Below, piece by piece: positions 56,251 to 64,000 of a stretch of DNA of 64,000 bases (its first letter is position 1; every line of letters begins with the position of its first letter). Made by a program: the position numbers and the translations under genes. The DNA comes from Macrolepiota albuminosa (taxonomy: Eukaryota; Basidiomycota; Agaricomycetes; Agaricales; Agaricaceae). Where the stretch lies: positions 5,256,183 through 5,320,182 of the forward strand of contig JAMWFC010000117.1 of assembly GCA_027475525.1 (NCBI GenBank), given 5' to 3'. A model generated the notes under the pieces. The model was not told the DNA's origin, ran no database searches, and saw only the letters and a program-made list of their open reading frames with translations.

Positions 56251-56732
56251 CATCATGCTCCATCTTCTTCAGAATGTTTGACTCCTTGGTTTTACTCCTT
56301 TGAAGGATATGACTGTAGCTCTTGACAAGCTTTTAGTCTGCATGCTAAGCTACCAATTTCTCAATGAGTGCATTTCACACCTGGCTGTGCCATTTATCAA
56401 GCAGCAGGACTTCCAATGTTGTTTTTTCCACCAGCCTTTTGTTCTTCTGTGGCTGCCACTTCTTATGCATGCACTTTGGAAGGCATCAAAGGACTTTAAA
56501 ATGCTTTAGATGCTTGCACATGCTCTCCATGCACAGAAAGTACGTTTTGTCCTTACTATAGTAACAATTTCTTAACTAACTCTACAAGTTTTTTTGACTT
56601 TATTGTTGCCTGGATGTCAATGGGAGTCAACAGTGAGAATGTTACTTCGAGCTGGGACGTGTGTGAACATGCAAACACGCGGGGCACTTGGTGACGCGTG
56701 TGGTGCACGTGAGCGGGTTGTTGATGATGTGC
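56251..56732. other. Left edge of the interval between the inverted arrays
   Basis: About 480 bp. A frame at 56300-56509 (Phe/Leu/Cys-rich) has no recognised motif. The end (56690-56730) leads into the DNAJC3-like fragment and shares GTGGTGCACGTGAGCG with 58760. Confidence 0.4.
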
Positions 56733-57036
56733 CAGCCACCAACAACAATTCTCACCTCAGAAGCTAAGTTGGCCATCAACAAGGCGTACGAGGTCCTCAG
56801 CATGCCGGTAAGCATCATCACCATTTCTTCACTGCCTTCACTCCCACACTACTACTAACACCTACCTCCTTCTCACAGAGTTCCGTGTGCGCTTTGACAA
56901 CAACCAGAATGATCCAATGAGGCAACAGGGCAGGCACGCATATTCCTTTGCCATGTGTGGGCACCCCTTCGTGCATTTCTTCGGGCAGGGCGGGTTCCCT
57001 GGCGCTGGTAGCCACGGCAGGCCATTCCAGCATTGA
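56733..57036 (+). pseudogene. DNAJC3 (P58-IPK)-like C-terminal fragment with its intron
   Basis: The first piece reads SEAKLAINKAYEVLSMP, the end of a J-domain. A proper intron (GTAAGC ... CTCACAG, 56809-56879) is followed by EFRVRFDNNQNDPMRQQGRH with CGHPFVHFFGQGGFPGAG and a stop after PFQH. The KAYEVLSxPExRxRFDxGxDPND signature plus HPF/FFxQGG is typical of the DNAJC3-type C-terminus, an ER/cytosol co-chaperone. The TPR part and most of the J-domain (including HPD) are missing, so this is a captured fragment, not a gene. Confidence 0.75.
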
Positions 57037-57292
57037 TTTCAATGTTTATCCTCATTATATCATCGTTTCCTCAAAGACTAGCAATGAATCAATGTCCGAT
57101 ATCACCATTCGTCGTGCTCTATCTAGCCTTTATGAGTTCCGGGAAGATTTGACTCCTTCCCAGAACATGTATCTGCCCTTGCGTGCCAAGTCTTCATGCA
57201 GAGCACTTGTCAACTCGTCAAAGTAAAGTGTTCTCATATTCCTTCGTCTTTGCTCTTTTACTAATGTGTAAAGCAGACATTGAACGTTACTC

Positions 57293-58650
57293 TCAATTCC
57301 GGATAAATGGCCACACGCCCTTCAAACCCCGTAGGTCTTGCTGCAAGTGATGAACACACCATACAGTAAGCCCGTCAGTGCTAAATATAAACTCCAGACC
57401 AGCGCAATGATGGTGCGTATTAGCTTGTCGATCTTGTAAGTGTTTACTGAAGCCGGCAAGTAGGGTAACGAGATTGATCATGGCATCAAAGAGGTCGTGG
57501 AATCGGGATTCGATATGGCTCAGCTCAGCATCGACGCACTCGCTGTCGTCAGGCCTCTCGTAGTGTGCATTCGATACTCGTGCCAACGACGTTGAAGCTT
57601 CTGTCGTCAGGCCTCTCGTAGTGTGCATTCGATACTCGTGCCAACGACGTTGAAGCTTGGGCGGTGCAGGCGGAGCTGCAGGCGTGCGAGGCGACGCTGG
57701 AGCTCAAGGAGCAGGCGCTGCGTGTTGGACACGTGGAGGCACTCAAGGCAGGCCTTGTGCTGGGATGTCATGCGCTCATGGACTGCGGATGGGTCTGGTC
57801 GGGAAATTCGCACTGCCGGTGTTTCATGACGACGGCAAGTGGCTGTTTTGGTTTTGTAACGAGGTTTATTGATGACTAACTTAGATTATGGACGTGGAGT
57901 ACCGAATGTGCAAACAAATAATGCGGTGAAACTGCTCCGCATACATATTGAACACCTCCCTGCACACGCCATCTCAAATTCACACTCCTTCCCTGCCCAG
58001 CCCCGTGTCACAGAAGAGACACTCCGTCGGCAGTCGTCCGACGAGGGAGGCTTGAGCGTCGACGAGTTTGAGACACGGGTACGCGTGATTGATAACCCGC
58101 GGTATGTTGTGGATGAGCCCAAGACGCCAGAACGTGGCGGGAGGAATACAGGATTGTTGGGACGCCGGACGTCAACCACGAGTGGGACACGATTGTTTGA
58201 CGGTATGCAGGGGCTGTTTGGTGGTGGTGGTGGCTCGCCTCAGTTGGTGGAGTCGAGTCCGGCGTTTTACAAGGCGCTTGAGACGAGCAGCGGGAGGAAG
58301 TGGACGACGAGGACAGAGAGGAATTTGAGGGATGTAGAGAGAGACAGAGGTGGCGGGTGCAGGATTGTTTCCGGGCATGGAGATTGAACGCAGGTATCTG
58401 GAAGCTCAGAGCTCTCCGCCAACACAACAGACGTCGACAAGGGAGCCTCCGCAAGAGCACACTATCAGTGTCCTCAGCAGCTCGGACTGCCGTGAGCGCA
58501 CAGGCAGACGCACGAGTGTTGATGCTGGCAAGATCACAGCGTTGGTGCAGGTCCATGCACCCGCGTCGGTCTTGAGCCGGCCTGCTGTGAGCCTGTTATT
58601 GAGGGCGTCGTCTAACGTGGAAGTGAAAGTGAGGTCCGAATGGGACTAGG
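57293..58650 (+). pseudogene. Fragments of unidentified gene(s), Ser/Thr/Arg-rich
   Basis: The pieces include a minus-strand stretch ERPDDSECVDAELSHIESRF (57480-57560) and a 58-bp tandem duplication (57543-57658). Plus-strand AELQACEATLELKEQALRVG is helical/coiled-coil-like and ends HALMDCGWVW. It is followed by SSDEGGLSVDEFETRVRVID, NPRYVVDEPKTPERGGRNTG, ESSPAFYKALETSSGRKWTT and, after a frame change, RRTSVDAGKITALVQVHAPA. The middle block recurs at 59380-59755. It reads as a real but broken protein of unknown family; exons are out of frame with each other. Confidence 0.45.
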
Positions 58651-58815
58651 GAAGAGGAAACGAGTTCCTGCACGAGTCGAACGTGCGAGGACTCAGGCCG
58701 GGACCAGCTGCATGATTTTTTTTTGCGTCGAACGTGTACGCGGGGGATGAGAAAGTCGCATGGTGCACGTGAGCGCTGTGCTGTTGACTGATTTTTTATT
58801 TGTTGCTGACCGTTC

Positions 58816-59336
58816 ATGATGGCAGTTCGAACGACCAGCCGCCTGCGTATACATATGACGAGCTCAACTCAAAGGAGGAGCTGGTTGTGGAATGTCTCGT
58901 CATCGACAAGGTCATCGAGCAGTCCCAGACCCCGCGTACTGCGTCCAAGACAAAACACCCTCACCAACGATGGAGCACAAGGACGAGTCGGTTCTACAAC
59001 ATCTACAACACCTACGTCTACGGCTCCAAGGGCCCCTCCTCTTCTTCGTCTTCCTTTCCTCTGCCTTCCATGTCAGCGAGCATCGCCATACGGATCGGCG
59101 CGTCAGCACTCGTCCTGCTAGCCGTGAGCCCGTACTTGGTTCCGCAGTACAGAGTCGCGGTCCCCGGCAGGCTTACGTACTACGACCGCGCCGTGTGGAG
59201 CAGTTTCAACTTGATGCAGGCTGCCGGTGAGGGATTTTCGGTCGGACGCGTATGGGGCTGGGGGAACGTCTGTGTGGTGGAGTCTTCTTGGAAGGGTAGG
59301 CGGCGGGGACGTTTACAGTGGGCCTGGACTGTCTGA
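58816..59336 (+). pseudogene. Fragment of a membrane protein of unknown family
   Basis: After NDQPPAYTYDELNSKEELVV the frame continues to SIAIRIGASALVLLAVSPYL (one membrane span) and YYDRAVWSSFNLMQAAGEGF. No start or end is defined. The stretch 59318-59375 (CTTTCCAACGCACTCAGGCTGCGCTC) is repeated with changes at 59968-60025. Confidence 0.35.
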
Positions 59337-59379
59337 AACGTAGCCCTTTCCAACGCACTCAGGCTGCGCTCTCTCTATG

Positions 59380-59755
59380 AGTCTCAGGCGCATCACAGAA
59401 GAGACACTTCCGTCGGCAGTTGTCCGACGAGGGCAGCTCGAGCGTCGACGAGTCCGAGACACGGATACGCACGATTGATAACCCGCGGTATGTCACGGAT
59501 GAGCCCAGAACGCCAGACCGTTGCGGGAGGAAGACGGGATTGTTGGGACGCCGGGTGTCGAGCGCGAGTGGGACACGATTGTTTGGGGGTTTGAAGGTGG
59601 TGGTGGTGGCTCGCCTCGGTCGGTGGAATCGAGTCCGGCGTTTTACGAGGCGACTGAGACGAGCAGTGGGAGGAAAAAGGAGTGGACGACGAGGACAGAG
59701 AAGAATCTGAGGGATGTAGAGGGCTGTGGGGAGCGGGAGAGTGACGAGTGAGGTG
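59380..59755 (+). repeat. Second copy of the block at 58010-58355
   Basis: Parallel segments include ITEETL, SSDEG.SSVDESETRIRTID, NPRYVTDEPRTPDRCGRKTG, LLGRRVSS and SPAFYEATETSSGRK. One base change or indel puts its two halves in different frames. The duplication is inside the array-bounded interval, about 1.4 kb from the first copy. Confidence 0.75.
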
Positions 59756-60149
59756 GGCGATGCAAGAGGAAGCTGAAAAAGACAAGGTCGCCTGCAAGCT
59801 GCGTTGATCATGCTATGTTTCATTTATGTCTACTAACGTTGTATAAATTTTTTACAGCCGTTCCCATCGTCACGTTCTGCCGCCACTTGTCGACAAACGT
59901 CTTGGAACACCCGCAGCCCTCCTTTTATAGTCCTGCGGAAGGTTCGACCCCTTCCAGAGGACGTTTTCAGTGGGCTTATGCTGTCTGAAATATCGCCCTT
60001 TCCAACACACTCGGGCTGCGCTCTTTCAATGACCTCCACCTCCCTCAAGACCTTCACCCTCTGTCCATCGCTCAGCCGTCTACCGCTCCCTTACAATGTC
60101 TGCGTCCCTCACCCTGTTTATCATATGGGTCGTCCTAACTCTGCATGCC

Positions 60150-60561
60150 CACGCCCACGCTCCCACCGTGCTTGCTGCGCTTATACCGCGCGAGTTCACC
60201 CTCGACCTGTTTCATCCGCGTCGAATACTCCCCCTTGATCGATTGCGGTATGCCTTGAATCTCGACCTCGAGCGCAGACACCTATCGAGTCGTGGGCCAA
60301 ACCATTCCCTTTTCTCAATCAACTTTGAACGTGGCTTACGATGTCATCTGTATCGTCTAGTTCTATTTCAACTTCACGCAGCGCGGCACGTCTTTGCTCT
60401 GTTGCTAAACACTTGGGATTAACAAGGGTGACTCATGCATGGCCACGCTACGTACCTCCGCTCCCGCTGGCTTTGAGTTTGTCCTTGATCCCGTCGAGGA
60501 TGCGTCGAAAGTCGAGCTCGTATGTGTCAAAGAGAGAAACGGGAGTCTGGTCCATCGTGCT
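60150..60561 (-). pseudogene. VTI1: VTI1 v-SNARE, N-terminal exons, decayed fragment
   Basis: The minus strand begins MDQTPVSLFDTYELDFRRIL, continues DGIKDKLKASGSG, then after an intron EQRRAALREVEIELDDTDDI. It goes on to LEVEIQGIPQSIKGEYSTRM and KQVEGELARYKRSK. This is the Habc-side start of fungal Vti1, the Qb-SNARE of Golgi-endosome-vacuole traffic, with exon breaks retained. The SNARE motif and the membrane anchor are absent, and a stop interrupts the frame after DDIVSHVQS. A functional copy must exist elsewhere because VTI1 is essential in yeast. Confidence 0.78.
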
Positions 60562-60649
60562 GTTGGCAACGGAGTAATTGTATCACGTCATTCAAGCGTT
60601 GGATACTATTACCTCCTGCATTAACGGGACTTTGCTGGGTCCAACCTAT

Positions 60650-61430
60650 ACAATGTCAGGGTTTAGGCTTGCCCTTGGCCAAGGTTGGCGTTTACCCAGA
60701 TCGCGCTCAGGAACGTCTCCCTTCACCACACGGTATTCTTCCTCGTCTTCCTCGTCTTCTACCGCTGCCGACCCAACCTTGTCAACACGAATCAACCGAC
60801 TCAGCCACCTCCCACACCTCAATCTCTTTGTACACAACAGGCACTCGCATATCCCTGAGCTCAGCGTCCTCCCCACCATGTAACAGCACGGCCGCAGTCG
60901 CCTGAACCTGGTTACTCTTCGACTCTCGCTTGTACGCTGCCCGAACTCAACAGTATGCCTGCGTCATCCAGGATCACTGCGAGCACTGCACACCCACGTG
61001 TCAACACCATCATCGTGTCGCCACTGTCCCTCGCAAAAGGCGTCTTGATGTCCTCAGGGAACCCGACTGTCGTTTGGAGCGCCTCGTCTAGCCCAGGCAA
61101 TGACGTCGACCCATTGACGTAGACGATGTCGTCCATGTAGTGTGGGTCGACTTGTGCGCTTTTGAGAAGCGCTGAGACGCCCTTTGAGACTGAGGTGTAG
61201 ACGTATCGGACCACCATGTCGAACCGTGATCGATCCCATGTACATAGTCCATCCGGTCTTTTAGCGACTCGACAGAGGACGTCGCTGCGCCTGAGGAGGC
61301 AGAGATGGTCCGTTTTGCTTGCTCTATGGCGAGCCGTAATCGCGCCTCGGCACGCTTGTCGGCGGATCCACTAGACGAGCATACGGCGAGCGGGAGTTTG
61401 ATCTTTTTCGTCTAATCCGCAGCAAACAAT
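60650..61430 (-). pseudogene. SSZ1: SSZ1-like Hsp70 fragment
   Basis: On the minus strand IKLPLAVCSSSGSADKRAEA is followed by RLRLAIEQAKRTISASSGAA and SVESLKDGMDYVHGID. In another frame come VVRYVYTSVSKGVSALLKSA, QVDPHYMDDIVYVNGSTSLP, GLDEALQTTVGFPEDIKTPF and VLTRGCAVLA. DKRAEAKLRLALEQTKRTLS and DEIVYVGGSxxLPGL are signature stretches of the ribosome-associated atypical Hsp70 Ssz1 (Pdr13). Frame breaks near 61220 and in the acidic tail (60780-60900), plus absence of the N-terminal ATPase lobe, show a non-functional fragment. Confidence 0.7.
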
Positions 61431-61804
61431 TTGATCAGCTTGTAGTCAGCACGGATCTCAGTGGTATATACATCGTTATGTGTCGCGGAGACCGGAACAC
61501 AACCGGTCTGATAGTACCTCAGACTTTTCCCGCTGCTTCATACCATTCGCCTCAGAATAGCTGTCAATCAGTTCTCGTTATTCTCGAATGGCAGCAGGAC
61601 ACGAAACTTACAGACACGTGTTGCTGAGGCGTTTGTTACATCCTTTCCTCGTCAAACGCTTGATGTTACGTGTTCTCACTTAGCTGATGTAGGATGGTAC
61701 TTACGACAATACGTCTTTATAACCTTTTCAAACCGCTTTCTTTTCGTTCTGAAAACCCACCCCTGCCGGCGATGAACTTACAGTTCTTCGACCCAATTTC
61801 AGTG
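61431..61804. other. Unassigned stretch inside the array-bounded interval
   Basis: About 370 bp. A short plus-strand frame from 61771 (MNLQFFDPISVSPVDLKADE) is interrupted by TAAGG after TKLRR. No family recognised. Confidence 0.35.
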
Positions 61805-62022
61805 TCTCCGGTCGATCTGAAAGCTGACGAGGATACGAAGCTACGGAGGTAAGGCAATCTGACTGTGTTTCAATGGATTCGAGAACTCATACCTGTTCCC
61901 TCATGCTTGTTTCTCTCCGGTCGATCTGAAAGCTGACGAGGATACGAAGCTACGGAGGTAAGGCAATCTGACTGTGTTTCAATGGATTCGAGAACTCATA
62001 CCTGTTCCCTCATGCTTGTTTC
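61805..62022 (+). repeat. 109-bp tandem duplication
   Basis: TCTCCGGTCGATCTGAAAGC through CCTCATGCTTGTTT occurs twice in direct tandem with no visible difference, so it is very recent. Confidence 0.92.
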
Positions 62023-62039
62023 CTCCATATGTGCCTCCC

Positions 62040-62540
62040 GAAACTCATGGACCCCCTGCGCTTCAAAGTTCTTCAGTGCGGCCAGCAGGGAGGGCTTCGT
62101 GGTCCTTGGACAGCAGCTGCCTTGCATTTGCGCGTTGGCAGGATACATATGTGACTAATGGTTTCTGCAGGGGCTGCTGTGTGTCGTGCACTGTCATCAG
62201 TTCCGGCAGGGTCGGGAGGTACCTCAGGATGTTGGTGACGATTGTGTGCTGCAGGGGCTCCCAGAAACTGTCTGGCACGACAACGTCCACTGTCTCTGCG
62301 ATCACTTTTTCCCATTGGCCTCTCAACGGGCTGGCAACACGAGTGAGTTAGTGCGACGGGGTGGAACGAGTAAAGAAGGAACGGAGCGGAATGCAGGGGA
62401 GGGTGGGTATAGATGATCAACGGCGTACTCAACATACTGTCTGTGTGCAGCAGGACAACTGATAAACATGAGCCGGTCAAAAATGATGGTGGCGTTCAAC
62501 GCGATTAGGCCCTCCCCACCAGTCCGACTCTTCGATCGGG
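62040..62540 (-). pseudogene. GT61-type (DUF563) glycosyltransferase fragment
   Basis: On the minus strand the pieces read ALNATIIFDRLMFISCPAAH (from about 62500), then after an interval RGQWEKVIAETVDVVVPDSF, WEPLQHTIVTNILRYLPTLP, KPLVTYVSCQRANARQLLSK and DHEALPAGRTEEL. VTYVSRQxxxxRxLxxxDHEAL...L is the core signature of fungal GT61/EOGT-like transferases, Golgi enzymes of N- or O-glycan decoration. The catalytic C-terminal part that should follow is missing, so this is a fragment. Confidence 0.68.
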
Positions 62541-62755
62541 GCGCTCGGCCAGGCAGTATGTTTACTCCCGCTGTGTCTCTGAATTTTCCTTGGGCGACAA
62601 GCTGTCAGCATCAATTCGGTACTAAAAGGAAGAACGTGACACAGTAAGTTTAACGATTGTCCCACATTAAACAAAGTTGAGTACCCACCGACAGTAAAAA
62701 GCGTCTCGGCTAGTCGGCGCTCAAGAACTGCATTTGCTATGGATGATGTGGGCAT

Positions 62756-63200
62756 CAGTACTTACGTGACAGTCAAAAGAAAGCATAGCACGGATAGTTT
62801 AAAATACGCTTTCTTACACATGCACCAGCCTCTCGGAGAATGACATATTAGCAGATATATGGAAAAGAAAATAATTGGTAGGTACATCAAACAGATTCTG
62901 ACTAGGGATTTTTGCAGCCTTCACTCTCTGTTGGTAACAGAGTAGTCATAACGGGTGAAAATGGAGAGTATGCAGGAAAATAGCGAGTAAATTGAATTCT
63001 TTTTGATTAAAACATATTTTTCTCAGGATCCGATGAAGCACGTGGGGTGTTTTTGAGTGCAAATAGCATGTACATTGGGAGGGCTATTTGAAAATAATTA
63101 TTTCAGAATTTTAAAAAATAGTTCAGATAAAAATAGAACAGTTTTCACACGCAAACCTTAAATCTGTGACAAGTTCCCCTTATAAAAAATGGGTATTGTT
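62756..63200. other. AT-rich stretch before array 2
   Basis: About 450 bp with long A/T runs and no supported coding sequence. Confidence 0.5.
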
Positions 63201-63204
63201 GCGA

Positions 63205-64000
63205 TTGAGTCAGAACCATTTGTCCAGGACAAATGATTCAGGTGTCTAAGTGTGTCTCGAGCGATTTTTCTGGTGTGTACTGTGTAAGTCAGAGCCATTT
63301 GTCCAGGACAAATGATACGAGTGTCTGAGAGTATCTTAGTGCGATTTTTTCAGAGTGTGTACTGTGCAAGTCAGAGCTATTTGTCCAGGACAAATGGTTT
63401 GACCGCACATGTGTGTCTCAGTGCGATCTGTCCAGTGTGTATTGTGCGAGTCACAAACCATTTGTCCAGGACAAATGGTTTGACCGTGCATGTGTGTTTC
63501 AGTGTGATTCGGGTTGGTGTGTACTGTACAAGTCACAACTATTTGTCCAGGACAAATGATTTGACCATGCATGTGTGTCTCAGTGCGATTCGGGTTGGTG
63601 CATACTGTGCAAGTCAGAGCTATTTGTCCAGGACAAATGATTTGACCGCACAGATGTATCTCAGTGCGATTCGGGTTGGTGTATACTGTGCGAGTCACAA
63701 CTATTTGTCCAGGACAAATGATTTGACCGCACAAGTGTGTCTCAGTGCGGTTAGGGTTGGTATGTACTGTGCAAGTCAGAGTCATTTGTCCAGGACAAAT
63801 GATTCAGGTGTCTAAGTGCGTCTTGAGTGATTTGTCTAGTGCGCACCGTATAAGTCAGAGCCATTTGTCCAGGACAAATGATACGAGTGTCTGAGAGTAT
63901 CTTAGTGCGATTTTTTCAGAGTGTGTACTGTGCAAGTCAGAGCTATTTGTCCAGGACAAATGGTTTGACTGTATGTGTGTGTCTCAGTGCGATTCAGGTT
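63205..64000 (-). repeat. Minisatellite array 2, inverted relative to array 1, ~80-bp units
   Basis: Ten cores of the type ATTTGTCCAGGACAAAT occur about every 80 bp from 63216 to the window edge. They are separated by GATTTGACCGCACATGTGTG, TCTCAGTGCGAT and GTGTACTGTGCAAGTCAGAG. The reverse complement contains CAGTACACAC and GAATCATTTGTCCTGGAC exactly as in array 1, so the two arrays are the same family in opposite orientation; array 2 units carry ~24 bp extra. The array continues beyond the window. Confidence 0.95.

Noticed and set aside
63312..63815. Long open frames on both strands of array 2 (also 54649-54987 and 55246-55648 in the other arrays)
   Set aside because: They are open only because the repeat unit lacks stops in that frame. 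The translations are monotonous repeats with no start context or splice signals.

Overview
The window looks like nuclear DNA of a mushroom-forming basidiomycete (Agaricomycetes). The evidence is genes split by 45-65 nt GT-AG introns, two intron-containing eukaryotic tRNAs, lineage-typical families (DUF6534, DUF6593 and DUF6699 types, fungal tetraspanin, ICMT, DUR3), solo LTRs, and many young duplications. Gene density is low and repeat content high, as in accessory or repeat-rich parts of such genomes. All family calls come from reading translated sequence; no database search was run.

Region 1 (1-12.5 kb) is the most ordinary: the 3' end of a tetraspanin gene, an aldo/keto reductase, a two-part protein with a GGxF motif and a disordered tail, tRNA-Glu(UUC), a small hydrophilic protein gene, tRNA-Leu(AAG) and a DUF6699-type gene. 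Two solo LTRs lie between them.

Region 2 (12.9-28.3 kb) is a mosaic of repeats. A ~2.5-2.9 kb unit occurs at 14963-17855 and 19404-21850, with partial copies at 10555-11000 and 28036-28285 (inverted). It carries a short GGxY-motif gene on the minus strand. One copy is intact, one is cut by a solo LTR with a perfect 5-bp target duplication, and a third, older paralog sits at 13421-14128. Between the two units is a pseudogene of the membrane-sensor gene found intact at 36.3-37.7 kb. A DUF6534-type membrane protein gene lies at 24.9-26.4 kb. Six LTRs of one family are scattered between 5.9 and 27.3 kb. Each has a CACCCTCAGTC-type hairpin or a variant of it, and four have an internal duplication that is nearly identical within an element but different between elements.

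Region 3 (28.6-50.5 kb) holds a DUF6593-type gene, a small two-exon gene present twice through a segmental duplication (30.6 and 48.0 kb), the intact membrane sensor, a nuclease-like gene broken by an internal tandem duplication, an ICMT gene followed by its decayed copy, and a DUR3 urea-transporter pseudogene.

Region 4 (50.7-64 kb) is the most unusual. It starts with a minisatellite, then a 488-residue gene with four micro-exons of 9-45 nt, three of whose introns carry related hairpins. Next come a non-coding block with several perfect stems and a G/A-rich array. Two large minisatellite arrays built on the palindrome ATTTGTCCTGGACAAAT follow, in opposite orientation, enclosing ~7 kb. Inside that interval are intron-retaining fragments of at least four unrelated genes: DNAJC3-like, VTI1, an SSZ1-like Hsp70 and a GT61 glycosyltransferase. 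The layout suggests a large undescribed element that captures host gene fragments, or a rearranged subtelomere- or centromere-like domain. This is the best candidate for a novel system in the window.
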